Of a stretch of 64,000 bases of DNA, positions 23,732 to 35,693 are shown one piece after another. The notes beneath the pieces are model-generated. The model was not told the DNA's origin, did not search any database, and saw only the letters and a program-made list of their open reading frames with translations. Each line of letters begins with the position of its first letter. Position 1 is the first letter of the stretch. Source of the DNA: Silene latifolia (Eukaryota > Streptophyta > Magnoliopsida > Caryophyllales > Caryophyllaceae); contig NC_133530.1 of NCBI RefSeq assembly GCF_048544455.1, positions 16,111,748 to 16,175,747 of the forward strand. Reading direction: 5' to 3'. A program made the position numbers and the translations under genes.

Positions 23732-24341
23732 TGATGGGGCATATTCTGCACCGCTGACCAAGTCAACATACTGAGCAAGGTCAAAGACATCCACAGCAAG
23801 TCAACGACTTAGACAGCCTAGCCGATGCAGCCCATCGGCCTGTCAGCCTGGGTCTCGGCATGACAATCTGCCAGCCGGGACACATATCCGCGTACTCACA
23901 TCCAAGACCCCTCGGCGGTGAGCCAACATTGTCCGCCGGCCTGCCATAGGTCCCTCGGCCGAGGGGTAGATCAGTCTTTCCACCTGCTAGCCACTTGGCC
24001 ACTTGGCCACTACGTGACAAAAGGTGAAGGTCTATAAATACTCCTCAACCCTCATTGAGGAAAGGATCCAACAACTAATACCTAAATACACTATTCATCT
24101 GGTAATATCTCCCTTATCTCTCTACACGACATATCTAGCCAAGTAACACCACTTAATCCTTTAAGTTTGCTGACTTGAGCGTCGGAGTGAGTACGCTTGG
24201 CACACAGCCAAGCCCTCAGTTCGTTCACTGTTGCAGGAGCAGCCGAGAGGGACGACAGGAGCAAGAAGGATTCAACTCAAGACATTATTCTACAAGCCAC
24301 GGGTGGTAACAAATAACTGCTCTGGAATTACACCCGGAACA
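23732..24341 (+). repeat. 5' LTR of the Tat/Retand-like element
   Basis: It begins TGATGGGGCATATTC and ends ACACCCGGAACA. It differs from 36184-36783 by substitutions and small indels, mostly in its first 200 bp. Confidence 0.93.
24032..24040 (+). promoter_or_regulatory. TATA box of the 5' LTR
   Basis: CTATAAATA followed by CTCCTCAACC. The same sequence is in the 3' LTR near 36475 and, reversed, in the LTR at 60601-61170, so it marks the U3/R side of this family. Confidence 0.6.
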
Positions 24342-24453
24342 ATTGGCGCCGTCTGTGGGGAAAGACACTAGAAGCTAGTCACATTCATTCCCAAACAAAA
24401 AAAAAATAAAAAAAAATAATAAATAACGAAAACCCACCCAAAAAGCTGAGGAA

Positions 24454-27400
24454 ATGTCAAAGCAGCAAGACGCAGTCGTGACCGACGAGACCGCGTTCTA
24501 CCAAGATGATACTTTCAACAACTCTGGAGTCGTGCAGCCCTCCACCGGCGGAGCAACCCAACCAGAGTTCGGGATGCCAATAATACCCGACGCACCGCCG
24601 CCAGCCAACCAGGTCACCATCATGGGGCATGTGGTTGACGTAGAAAAACTAAAAATGCTCTTGGACCTAATCAGCAATACGCCTGCTCACACTGTCACGC
24701 CGACAAGAGCGGCGGAAACCGTCCAGGAGACCAGGGCCCAAAACGTAACTCCAAGAAATTTGAACGAAGCACTAGGAGAAGCTGACCCAGCCAGGACGCC
24801 GGGGGAGCCCAAAGTGGGCGCGGTAGACCTAAGTCCTTCCCGTACTCGCGGGAGGACAGCGTCCCCGCCACACGAACGAGGCATACCCCAAAGGAGCCGG
24901 AGGAGTCCGACTCAGCAGAGTTTTAGAAGAAGTCATAGCCGAAGAAGGAGCCCCTCCCGTTACGGGGGGAGGAGCCAGGATAGGGATGCGAGGAGCCGAT
25001 CGTCGCGTGTCGCCCGACACGTGGTCAGGCAGCCCCTCAACGCCTACGTCCTAGAAGTCCAGGTGTCAACCAAACTCAAGTTGCCACCTCTATCATACAA
25101 GGGAGACAGTGATCCCGCCGACCACGCTGAGGCTTTCGAGTCTTACATGTCGGTATGGGAGCAGCCCGATGAGGTCTGGTGCCGAATTTTCCCAACAACT
25201 TTGCATGGGATGGCTCAGAACTGGTACAAAGGGCTTCCCGACGGCTCGGTGTACTATTACGCCGACCTAAAGGACGCCTTCCTAGCCCAGTACTCTTGCA
25301 ATAAGAGAAGGGCCGTAGAGACGTCTGACCTCCTGACTATCAGACAGGGGGGGGCGAGTCTCTCCGAAGCTATGTGAAGAGGTTTGATGGAAAGGTCCAA
25401 CAGATTCGAGAAATTAATCCCGAGCTGGCGGCCTTCGCGCTGATGAAGGGCCTCCCAAGGGGAGCCTTAAAAAACGAGCTCATCAAGAGCGGAGGCCTAG
25501 GCTGGGACGCCGCCAGGAAGCTGGCCGACCAAGCCATCAAGGTGGAAGACTATCACAAGACCTGGGTAGATCCCAGCGAAGCCGAGCACTCAGAAAAGAA
25601 AAGCCGCCGGGAGAGTAACCCGGATGAAGGACGCCGCGACAACAACGGGTCACGGTCCGATGAGAGGCGCCGTGAGAATAATAGGTCACGGCCAGAGAAG
25701 TCCGACAGGAAACAGAGCTCGGCAAATGCCGGGGGGAGCTCGGGTACAAACTACAAAAAACGGTACGATGATCACACCCCCCTAGCCGTGTCGGCCGCCG
25801 AGGTTTTCACTTTGAGCAAGAACGAGGGCCAGAAATGGGAAAGACCCCCTAGGCCGAGGAGTGACGGTGACACGAGCCAGTACTGCAAGTACCACGGCCA
25901 CACCGGACACTTAACCAACGATTGCCGACACCTGAAGGATGCCATTGAAGAGCTAATCCGGATGGGAAGCCTCGGCGAATATGTTGCCAGAGGCCAAAAA
26001 CCAGATGCTGGCGGATCGAATAACAAGGCCGCCTCTGAGCGGGTAGGAGTAGTCAATGTCGTCATCGGGGACAACGAGAGCAGTGGGTTCGCTCATGGGA
26101 GCAAACGGCCCCAGGATGAACCTCATCCGGCCATCAACTTTGTGCCCAACACAGCAACCCCCGCTCCCAGCATCCCAGACATGACCATTGGACAAAGGGA
26201 CTACGATGGGATCGCCGCTCTTCATAGCGACCCACTTACAGTCCGCCTAGACATAGCCAACCACCTGGTGGAGGGGTGCCTGATTGACACAGGCGCCTAC
26301 ACAAATGTTATGAACAGAGAATGCTTTCTCGGCCTCGGTCTGAGGATTGAAGATTTGAGCCCCTGCACCAACCCGTTGTACAGCTTTTCCGGGGCCAGCC
26401 TGGTACCCTTGGGGTCAGTCAGTTTGCCGGTGAGGTTCGGCGAGGGAGGTGCAGCCAAGAATGTTATGTCTAAATTCGTGGTCGCCGACGGCACGCCTGC
26501 CTACGATGTACTCATAGGCCGGATCACTTTGAGCGAAATCGACGCTGTAATATCCATCCGGGCCCTGACATTGATATATGTCTCGGACCGGGGGGAGGCA
26601 CGTAAGCTCATCTCGAAAAAAGAGGAGGATCCCAGTTTGTGGGAAGTTCACGCTAACGGCCCCTCCGCGACAAATAGCTCGAGGGCCGACATCGTTATCA
26701 TCAGCCCAGACGGGGACGTATCCGAGCACGCCCTGAAGTTTACCTCATTGGCATCCAACAAGGAATCCAGGTACGAAGCGGTGATAACCGGAATTGAGCT
26801 AGCTAAAGCCGCCGGGGCAGAACGTATCATGGTAAAGACAGATTCGCTCCTCGTGACCAACCAGGTTAGAGGAGAGTGCGAAGCCCAGGACTACGAGACA
26901 ATAAGGTATCTAATAAGGGTGAGAGTCGCTTCGAGGAACTAGAATCGTTAGGATACAAGTACACCCCAGATCCGGAACGACAGGACCATCGGCATGGTCG
27001 AAGGAGCAGAGACCGAGGAAGTAGAGATTGATCCGGGCCGCACCGTAACCGTCGGTGTCAACCTGGAACTGAATTGAGCCGACCTCCCGGACTGCTGAGG
27101 AAGAACAAAGATGTTTTCGCATACTCAGGGGCCGAGATGCCAGGCGTGAATCGGGAGGTGATTGTTCACAAGCTGAACGTACTCCCCACCGCCCGCCCGG
27201 TCAAGCAGAGAATGAGGAATTCCTCGGTCGAGAAAGACGAGGCCATCAAAGCCGAAGTAGATAAATTACTAGCGGCAGGTTTCATCATGCCTTGTACTTA
27301 TCCTGAGTGGTTAGCCAATGTTGTAATGGTGAAGAAATCATCGGGGGCATGGAGAATGTGTGTAGACTTTACCAACCTTAATAAAGCATGCCCCAAAGAT

Positions 27401-30187
27401 TGTTATCCCCTGCCTCGGATAGACAGCTTAATCGACGCCACGGCCGGCTACACCATGCTGAGCCTGTTGGACGCCTTCTCAGGGTATCACCAAGTGTTTA
27501 TGGCCGAGGAGGACATGCCTAAATGCGCATTTATCACCGCCAACGGCACATACATGTACAAAATGATGCCGTTTGGTTTAAAGAACGCCGGAGCAACGTA
27601 CACGAGGCTGGTGGACAAAGTGTTCCAGCACCAAAAAGGACGAAACATTGAGGCATACGTCGACGATGCTATTGTAAAAAGCAAGTCCGACAGCGAGCAT
27701 CTGGCCGATCTACACGAGACATTTTGTTCACTAAGGAAATACAAGATGAAGCTCAATCCAATGAAATGCAACTTCGGTGTCCGGGCAGGAAAATTTCTAG
27801 GAGTACTTGTCAGCGCCAGAGGCATAGATGCCAATCCAGACAAAGTCCAAGCAATCCTAGACCTGCCGGAACCAAGGAATCGGAAAGAGGTTATGATCCG
27901 ACGGGAGAATGGCGGCTCTCGCCCGTTTCATCTCTCGGTCGGCCGACAAGAGCACCCCATTCTTCAAAGTGTTGAAAGGAAATAAAGACTTGGTGGGGGG
28001 AGGAACAGAGCACGGCTTTCAAACAATCGAAAGCTCATCTTCGGACTCTCCCAACTCGTCCGGCCGATCTTTGGGGAGACGCTATACCTATACATAGCAG
28101 TAACCTCGGCCACGGTCAGTGCCGTGATCATCAGGGAAGAAGACAAACAGCAACACCCAATCTACTTTGTCAGCCATACACTGTTGCCCGCCGAAAGAAA
28201 TTACCCACTAATCGAAAAAGCAGCCTTCGCCGTCGTCGTCGCCACAAGGAAATTAAAGCCTTACTTCGACGCACACCCCGTGACGGTCCTAACCGATCAG
28301 CCATTGGAGAAATCCTTGGAAAAATTCGAACAATCCGGCAGGCTCATCAAATGGGCAGTGGAACTCTCTGGTTTCGGCATTCAGTACAAACCAAGGCCTT
28401 CGATAAAGGGGCAAGCGCTCGCATATTTCCTGGCCGAATGCACGTATCAGGAAGAGCCAAACCCGGGCATATGGGAGGTCTACACCGACGGTTCCTCCAC
28501 GACGAATAGCTCAGGAGCCGGCATCCTTATCATCAGCCCAAGCGGGGACGAATTTGAGTACGCCTTGAAATTCACCTTCTCGGCTTCGAACAATGAGTCC
28601 GAATACGAGGCGGTGATAACCGGAGTCGAGCTGGCTAGGGCTGCCGGAGCAGAACACATTGTGTTAAAAACTGACTCGCTATTGGTTACCAACCAAATCA
28701 GAGGGGAGTACGAGGCCCGGGACGACGGAATGGTAAGGTACCTAGAAAGGGTAAAAGCCGATGTAGCCAAACTGAAATCCTTCCAAATACAGTGCGTCCC
28801 CAGATCCGAGAACAACCGGGCCGACGCTCTCTCCAAACTGGCCAGCTCAACCATCAAGAATGTCAGCCGAACCGTACTGGTAGACATCAGGAACGCGAAG
28901 AGCATCACTGAGACCGTAAGCATGGTGGGTAACATAGAAACCGAGACAACGTGGATGACTCCGATAATGAGATACAAGCTTACAGGTGAATTGCCGGAGG
29001 GCCGCAATCCCTCGGCCAAAATAAAAAGGATCGCCGGCAGGTACCTAGTGTTCGAAGGGGAACTGTACAGAAGATCCGTAATAAGACCACTCTTGAAGTG
29101 CGTCGGTCCGGCCGACGCAGAACTGACATTGACAGAAATTCACGAAGGCATCTGTGGACATCACATGGGGGCAAGAACACTAGCCCACAAAGCTCTCCGA
29201 GCTGGCTACTTCTGGCCCACCATGCTTCAGGATTCCAGAACAAAGACCAAGAAGTGCACGAACTGTCAGATGCACGCCCCGGTGATACACGCTCCCTCCA
29301 GGGACTTACAACCGGTACTCAGTCCCCTTCCCTTCGCGCAATGGGGGATGGACATGCTAGGGCCATTCCCAACGGCCTCCGGAGGAAGAAAGTTCTTAAT
29401 CGTCGCCGTTGACTACTTCACCAAATGGGTAGAGGCCGTAGCAGTACCAGCGAAGACCACAGCAGCCGTCAGAAAGGTAATCTGGGAAAACGTTATAACC
29501 CGCTTTGGATTGCCCCAAGTTATGGTATTCGACCACGGCCGAGAGTTTTGGAGCGACCTGATAATGAACTGGTTAGAGGAGCTTGGCATCAAGTTTGCAT
29601 ATTCCTCCGTCTGCCACCCGCAGAGTAACGGGCAGGCGGAGGCAGCCAACAAAACCATTCTCAACGGTTTGAAGAAGACGGTTGAAGACCTTAAGGGAAG
29701 GTGGGCCGATGAACTACCCGGCGTCCTATGGTCCCTTCGGACCACGGAGAGAGAAGCAACGGGATACACCCCCTTCCACCTAGTCTACGGCTCCGAAGCG
29801 GTCTTGCCGATCGAAGCGACGGTGCCGACATTCAGAACAGCCACTTTTGATCCAGTTGAAAACGAGGAGGGCCTGAGAGCTTCCCTAGACCTGGTCGAAG
29901 AGAGCCGAAACACGGCACGCCTCAACTTGGCCGTATATCAGAACCGGATGAAGAGAGCCTACAACCGAAGAGTCCACAAAAGGGACTTAAAAATAGGAGA
30001 CCTAGTCCTAAGGAAGTCAGCTGCCACCAACAAAGGAAATATTCATGGCAAACTGATGGCCAACTGGGAGGGTCCCTACAAAGTGGTCGAAGAGATGAGG
30101 CCGGGTACATACCGGCTGACAGACATGGGAGGTGTGCCTTTGATGAGTCATTGGAACACCGATAACTTGAGAAAATACTTTGTATAG
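24454..30187 (+). CDS. gag-pol coding region of the Tat/Retand-like element
   Basis: This is the extent of coding domains, not one open frame. Gag starts at the Met of MSKQQDAVVTDE, with an RS-rich stretch, a gag domain (KLPPLSYKGDSDPADH...GMAQNWYKGLP) and a knuckle-like CKYHGHTGHLTNDC near 25885-25925. Protease has CLIDTGAYTNVM near 26280. An RNase H-like segment lies at 26640-26930. Reverse transcriptase (MVKKSSGAWRMCVDFTNLN, MPFGLKNAGATY, YVDDAIVKS) is at about 27090-27890 and gypsy RNase H at about 28100-28440. The archaeal-type RNase H (YTDGSSTTNSSGAGIL) runs about 28470-28860 and integrase (GHHMGARTLAHKALRAGYFWP, CTNCQMHA, VDYFTKWVEA, SVCHPQSNGQAEAANK) about 29130-29900. A C-terminal GPYKV segment ends at 30187 with no chromodomain. 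Confidence 0.92.
26640..26930 (+). repeat. Extra archaeal-type RNase H-like segment between protease and RT
   Basis: The translation (WEVHANGPSATNSSRADIVIIS...TDSLLVTNQVRGE) is a diverged paralogue of 28470-28740 (WEVYTDGSSTTNSSGAGILIIS...TDSLLVTNQIRGE). Tat elements are known for one such domain after the gypsy RNase H. Here a second one lies upstream of the reverse transcriptase. The first catalytic position reads HANG where the downstream copy has YTDG, so it is probably not catalytic. Confidence 0.85.
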
Positions 30188-30314
30188 CGGCGGAGGTGTC
30201 CAAACAAATTGTGGACACCCCAGCGCACGATCATAAACAAATGAATCGCCCAAGTTCTCCATCAAAGTGTCTGTCCCCTCCACAATTTGCCACTAGACGG
30301 AGACTCGACGGGAA

Positions 30315-31160
30315 GAACGCTATCGAAGCCGCAACCCCGATTACCTCGGCCAAAACCGAGAGCGACGGGGAACACGTCGGCCGATACGCTAAATGAAACG
30401 TATACTCAGCGCAATTGAGACGCCAATCTAGCGGTCAATGTGCCTACGCTATTTAACGCTATCGGCCGCAACCCCGATTACCTCGGCCAAAACCGAGAGC
30501 GACGGGAACACGTCGGCCGATACGCTAAATGAAACGTATACTCAGCGCAATTGAGACGCCAATCTAGCGGTCAATGTGCCTACACAGTTACGAACGCTAT
30601 CGAAGCCGCAACCCCGATTACCTCGGCCAAAACCGAGAGCGACAGGGAACACGTCGGCCGATACGCCAAATGAAACGTATACTCAGCGCAATTGAGACGC
30701 CAATCTAGCGGTCAATGTGCCTACACAGTTACGAACGCTATCGAAGCCGCAACCCCGATTACCTCGGCCAAAACCGAGAGCGACGGGGAACACGTCGGCC
30801 GATACGCTAAAATGAAACGTATACTCAGCGCAATTGAGACGCCAATCTAGCGGTCAATGTGCCTACACAGTTACGAACGCTATCGAAACCGCAACCCCGA
30901 TTACCTCGGCCAAAACCGAGAGCGACGGGGAACACGTCGGCCGATACGCTAAAAAGAAACGTATACTCAGCGCAATTGAGACGCCGATCTAGCGGTCAAT
31001 ATGCCTACACAGTTACGAACGCTATCGAAGCCGCAACCCCGATTACCTCGGCCAAAACCGAGAGCGACGGGGAATACGTCGGCCGATACGCTAAAAAGAA
31101 ACGTATACTCAGCGCAATTGAGACGCCAATATAGCGGTCAATATGCCTACACAGTTACGA
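30315..31160 (+). repeat. 141/142-bp tandem array between integrase and antisense gene
   Basis: About six head-to-tail units. Starts of the GAACGCTATCGAA motif at 30592, 30733, 30875, 31017 and 31158 give spacings of 141, 142, 142 and 141. An earlier start at 30315 adds one full and one slightly shortened unit. Each unit has CTCGGCCAAAACCGAG, a 5-bp-arm hairpin, and AACACGTCGGCCGATACG. Units differ at only a few positions. Tandem arrays in the 3' untranslated part of Tat/Ogre elements are a known source of satellite DNA. Confidence 0.95.
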
Positions 31161-31489
31161 ATGTAAGAACAAAGACACTTAGTTGACGACACAAGAAGAC
31201 AAGTAAAGGATTGTGATCAGAGTCCCGGCCAAGCCGAGAACCAAATAGATAAAAACTTTATTAACAATGATTGCAAGGAGAGTACAAACGACGGCCGTCC
31301 CCATAAGGATAGCCTAAACTCTACCTACCAGAGCTTTACGAAAAGCAAGGAAACAGAAAAACAAAAGAGTACAGACTTGGAATTCGAAGCGCCAAAAGGA
31401 TGGCAGGGAGAGAAGGCTCAATAATTGGCCCCCGAACAGCTAAAGCTATCCGAGACGCCGGGTGAGTCCGGTGACGACCGCCCGTCTCC

Positions 31490-34227
31490 CTATGCCTGGT
31501 GCCTCCCGCCGTCAGTAGCGACAGCATCCTCGGCGGCCGGCTTTGGGGAAGGCTGAGCATCTTCAAGCAACCTCAGCCTCTCATCCTCCTTCACTTTCGC
31601 ATCATAGGCCGCCTTGGCCTCAGCTACCTGAGCCGCCTTCGCTGCCTCAGCCTTCTCTGCAGCCGCTGCCTCCTCAGCATCGGCAATTTCGTCCAAAAGA
31701 GTATCAAATTTATCCCACGGGAAAGAGCCCTCGGGGACAAGCCTTCTTATCGCCTCCCTGGCCGCCTTCTCGGCCTGGTCCCGGAACTGGACGCACATTT
31801 TAGGGAGGAGATCATCTTGAAGCATTTCAACATCCTTCTCTTTCTGAGCAAGGATAGCCTGCGCGTCCCTGAGCACCTCCGCTTGCTTCTGGAACCGATC
31901 CTCCCACTCGTCCCTCTTGGCAACCACAGCGTCGTAGGCACCTTTATACCTGTCCCGCTCCTCCATCATCTTAGCCGTGGCGCCATCAGCATCCTCAACT
32001 TTGGCCCTCTCGGCCCTCAGCAGCTTCTCAGCTTCCTCCGCACGCCTCTGAGCAGCAAGAAGATCCAGCTTAGCCTTCCCGGCTTCTCCCCTCGCAGCAG
32101 ACAGATCAAGCTTGAGCTTTGCAATCAGCGGCCCAGATTGGGCCGTGGCCTCTTCTTGCTCCATGATGAGGGAGGCGGCTAGACGGCTCCATCTCCCCAA
32201 CCTCTTGTATATTTTCTCACCCTCCGCCACGAGCTCGGCGGGAGTAAGCTTCTGGGGAGAGGAGTCCACGATGACATTTTGGTCACCCGCTTTCTCAATC
32301 GCCTTCTCAGGCTGCTTCCCTGCTTGCCGTTCGGTGAGGACAGCGGCTTCCGACGATGGAACTGCAAAAAAATTACAGAGAGCATCCATGTCACCTTGCA
32401 TTGACACGTCAGAAAGCCTGTCATCAGGAATGCCCAACGAGCCGGCTAAATCCGAACCACAAGTTAGATCCGTACCAGTTCGAACCCTCTTAGTTGGAGG
32501 GCTGGTGGAAGCAGGCTTCTCCACGGCAACTGTGGAAGCAGACGGCGGGTCTTTCCTCTTCTTCGGAGAAGGGACCTTAGCAACGGTCACCTCCCCCTCA
32601 GAAATGTTGATCACCTCCACACGATCCTTCTCGACCGCTGGGGTCGAAGGGGGAGGTGCCAGTGATGCAGTCGCCGACTTGGACGCCGCCTTCTTTGATC
32701 TTCTCGGCACGTTGCCGAGAACCCGTGCTTGAGCCGTCTCATGATCCAACGCCCTCGCCTGTTTTTCCATGACTTCGTTAGGAGACAGTCGGCGATCACG
32801 CGCTTCAGCCGTAGGATGACGGATGAGAACCCTTCCGTCCTTATCAAGCCCCAACCTCTCCAAGTCCTTCTCTAACAGATCCCGACCAAACCGATCTGCA
32901 AGGAATCAAACAAGAGTTACATAAAAGAAGTAAGAAAGCTCCAAACAGGAACATAACAAGCAAAGGTGGGCCTCACACCGACCCTACTCACCACGGCTGA
33001 GGGCCGGTATGAGGCCGACGCGGCATAGCATCTTGTCCTGAAGAATAATCTGAGTCGGGGGCAGCCATCCCTCCTCAGCATCAAAAAGCTGCATTGCCCG
33101 CTTCTCATCCGCAGTAAGGGGGACAAAAGAAGCGTCCATCTTAACCTTGCTACCCCGGGAGACGTATTGCTTATACTCTTCCCGGGTCTCACACCGTAAG
33201 TGAACGGGGCTCTGAAAAGACCGAGGCAATGGGTAGTCCTCCGGCACTTGGACGTACACCCACCGCTCCTGCCAGTCTTTGCAGGAAGTAAGCTTATTTA
33301 CGGAGACATATCCTGGCTCCGTCTGCACGCTGTACCACCCCGCCTTTCGGGCGAATGACGGCCGAAGACTATGAAGTCGGCGGAATAAATTGACGGTAGG
33401 GACCTCCCCCTTAAAGAGACAGAGCCACACAAAGCCGATTATCGTCCTCACGGCCAACGGATGCAGTTGGGCCACGGCAAGATTCATAGCTTTGATGATG
33501 GCCACGACGTGCTCGTTCAAGGGAAACCGGAGCCCGAACTCCAAATGCCTAATGTACACACCGATATGACCCGGGGGAGGACAGCAGACCGCCTGACCCT
33601 CCCCAGGAAAAACAATTTTATACCCCTCACCAAGGAAGAAGTGATGATGCGATTAAAGTCGATGGCTCGTTGCTAGAGTCCGTCTAGCAAACTTTAGTAG
33701 TTATTTCATTTTGTTAATAAAGGGGTGTTAATTCCCTATTGATTAGGTTGTTTATTTCCATTTATTTTGTGGTTTTAATTATGCATTTAGGAGCCCTTTC
33801 ATTGCCAAAAACGGTTGTTTCATAGGCTATTTATAGTTTTGAGTACTTTGTATTTGTCATTCAGAAATCATAAGAAAATCACAAACTTGCTTGCTAGCAA
33901 ATTTATCTCGTTTTTATTCAATTGCGTATTTGAATATTAACTTGTTCGATCTCAATAGGTCTTGAGTTCGTTCACCATTGATAAGTTATAGGTCTAACTT
34001 ATCAAATATCGCTTCCGCATTTTTAATTCGTATCATAAGTGGTATCAGAGCTTCGGCTCTTGATTTTCCATAATCGAGACGGTCCTAGGCGTGTCAAAGC
34101 CAACTTTTTAGTTGAATTTCCGATTGCGATTGGAGTTCAAAGGTTTAACTTGAACAGGCAGTTCGAGGGTTAATCGGTTTTGCATCTCAGGAGCACGATT
34201 CTAGTAAGTTTTATTTAAGGAGTTACC

Positions 34228-34265
<38 letters not shown>

Positions 34266-35503
34266 GTTCACGGGGTACTATTCATCCGAAAAAAAAATGT
34301 TAGGTGTATTCTCATTTGAAGGCAACTATGAACAAAATGTTGAGTTTGATCCAAGATTACCTCCTATCTTTGACGAGTATGGTGATGGGGAAGCAGTGAT
34401 TTCTAGTTTCAAAGCACCATGTGATTCGTTTAGTTGTGGGTATGAGTTCGATCTAAATCCTCTTGTCTACAAGAGCACAATTGGGTCTATTAAATTTCAA
34501 GATCAATCCGATTCTTATTTGGTTGATTTTGAAATAGAAAAGGATGTTGTTTTCTCTTGTTTGCATTATTTGTTCAAGGATGAGATTTATAGTAAACTAT
34601 CAAGACTTGTGCATGGAGGGAGGAAGAGTGGAAGGCACAAAATGGTGTTTGGTATTCTTTTTGTTTGTGTGCATGAAGTGTTCATATTTGATCCCGGAGG
34701 AATTCGATTACATGAATTGAGGACAATTCCTTTCCAAGGGGGAGGGGATGATGCGATTAAAGTCGATGGCTCGTTGCTAGAGTCCGTCTAGCAAACTTTA
34801 GTAGTTATTTCATTTTGTTAATAAAGGGGTGTTAATTCCCTATTGATTAGGTTGTTTATTTCCATTTATTTTGTGGTTTTAATTATGCATTTAGGAGCCC
34901 TTTCATTGCCAAAAACGGTTGTTTCATAGGCTATTTATAGTTTTGAGTACTTTGTATTTGTCATTCAGAAATCATAAGAAAATCACAAACTTGCTTGCTA
35001 GCAAATTTATCTCGTTTTTATTCAATTGCGTATTTGAATATTAACTTGTTCGATCTCAATAGGTCTTGAGTTCGTTCACCATTGATAAGTTATAGGTCTA
35101 ACTTATCAAATATCGCTTCCGCATTTTTAATTCGTATCAAGTGATCTCCGAAAAGAGTTTCTCCGGAGCTGCTTGCAAATTTATTTGTCCAGACGCGGTC
35201 GAGGCCAGTCGTGCAGGCCTCACCATGATCCGGAATAGTCATCCTCCCACCATCGACGGGAGCCCCCTTACCATGATCCGGAGAAGTAGTCCTCCCACCA
35301 TCACCGGGAGCCCCATCATCATCATCAGCATCATCCTCATCCCCCAACTCCTCCCGGAGGGGCAGATCCGCTACGGGAGAAGGAGACCTAGGGCCACCAA
35401 ACCTTAGCGGGATGGCCTCTAGTATCCCCTCCTCGTCAAGACGCGACGGGGAACCCCCCGGCGCAGAAGTGCTAGTCCCGGCATCAGCAGCAGACATGTT
35501 CAC
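31490..35503 (-). CDS. Antisense gene of the Tat/Retand-like element (interrupted by a nested element)
   Basis: The coding extent on the strand opposite to gag-pol starts near MSAADAGTSTSAPGGSP (35497). An acidic, low-complexity N-terminus is followed by the putative plant transposon domain (GVYIRHLEFGLRFPLNEHVVAIIKAMNLAVAQLHPLAVRTIIGFVWLC), known from annotated gypsy-type plant ORFs. Then come a linker with LDKDGR and PPSTPAVEK, and a long Ala/Glu/Lys-rich coiled coil (AKLDLLAAQRRAEEAEKLLRAERAKVEDADGATAKMMEERDRYKGAYDAVVAKRDEWEDRFQ region near 32100-31850). A GTGAGT donor near 32985 and a TTGCAG acceptor near 32900 suggest an intron in the position also seen at 62832-62930. The role is unknown. 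It is homologous throughout to 61850-64000. It is split by the insertion at 33645-35139. Confidence 0.8.
33645..34035 (+). repeat. 5' LTR of the nested element
   Basis: 391 bp, matching 34749-35139 throughout as read. Confidence 0.93.
34297..34791 (+). CDS. ORF of unknown function inside the nested LTR element
   Basis: 164 codons from MLGVFSFEGNYEQNVEFDPRLPPIFDEYGDGE, ending in the 3' LTR. The PPIFDEYGD segment resembles acidic linkers in some plant retroelement polyproteins, so the ORF may be what remains after internal deletion of a larger parent. No enzymatic domain or knuckle is visible. Whether it is translated is unknown. Confidence 0.45.
   Translation: MLGVFSFEGNYEQNVEFDPRLPPIFDEYGDGEAVISSFKAPCDSFSCGYEFDLNPLVYKSTIGSIKFQDQSDSYLVDFEIEKDVVFSCLHYLFKDEIYSKLSRLVHGGRKSGRHKMVFGILFVCVHEVFIFDPGGIRLHELRTIPFQGGGDDAIKVDGSLLESV
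34749..35139 (+). repeat. 3' LTR of the nested element
   Basis: 391 bp. The right flank AGTGA repeats the left flank. Confidence 0.93.
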
Positions 35504-35685
35504 AACAAATCACTAACAAGATAAAAGAAGAGTTCGTTTGTTTACCTTAAAAGAAAAAGCACTCGCCGGATCAAAGATTCTGAAGATTGGAAGAAAAAGA
35601 AGCCCTTGAAAGTTTAGAAAGATGAAGATTTTGGGAAAAATTTGAGAAAATGAAATTAGTGACCAAAATCACGGAAAAACTGCCC

Positions 35686-35693
35686 TATTTATA
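35686..35693 (-). promoter_or_regulatory. TATA box of the antisense gene
   Basis: The minus strand reads CTATAAATAGGGCAGT, about 190 bp before the antisense start codon, with a CCAAT-type motif about 23 bp upstream (35716-35720). The same TATA sequence and motif spacing recur at 61638-61680 in the second element copy. Confidence 0.6.

Larger units (their letters stand above)
33645..35139 (+). mobile_element. Nested small non-autonomous LTR element (TRIM/SMART-like)
   Basis: 1495 bp with two 391-bp LTRs that look identical (TGATGCG...CGTATCA) and a target duplication AGTGA (33640-33644, 35140-35144). A tRNA-Met primer-binding site TGGTATCAGAGC lies at 34040, four bases after the 5' LTR. A purine tract AAGGGGGAGGGGA precedes the 3' LTR at about 34736-34748. 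The ~710-bp interior has no recognisable protease, integrase or RT, only a 35-bp A-tract (about 34229-34263) and one ORF. It must be mobilised in trans. It inserted into the antisense gene of the host element and is young. Confidence 0.95.

Noticed and set aside
23781-24020. ORF in the 5' LTR of the large element
   Set aside because: LTR sequence read in antisense; not conserved as a frame in the other LTR copies.
24687-30283. Minus-strand open frames across the gag-pol of the large element
   Set aside because: Antisense shadows in GC-rich coding DNA; the genuine antisense gene is downstream, at 31490-35503.
30315-31160. CRISPR-like array
   Set aside because: Units are adjacent with no spacers, and they lie inside a plant LTR element; this is a tandem satellite-type array.
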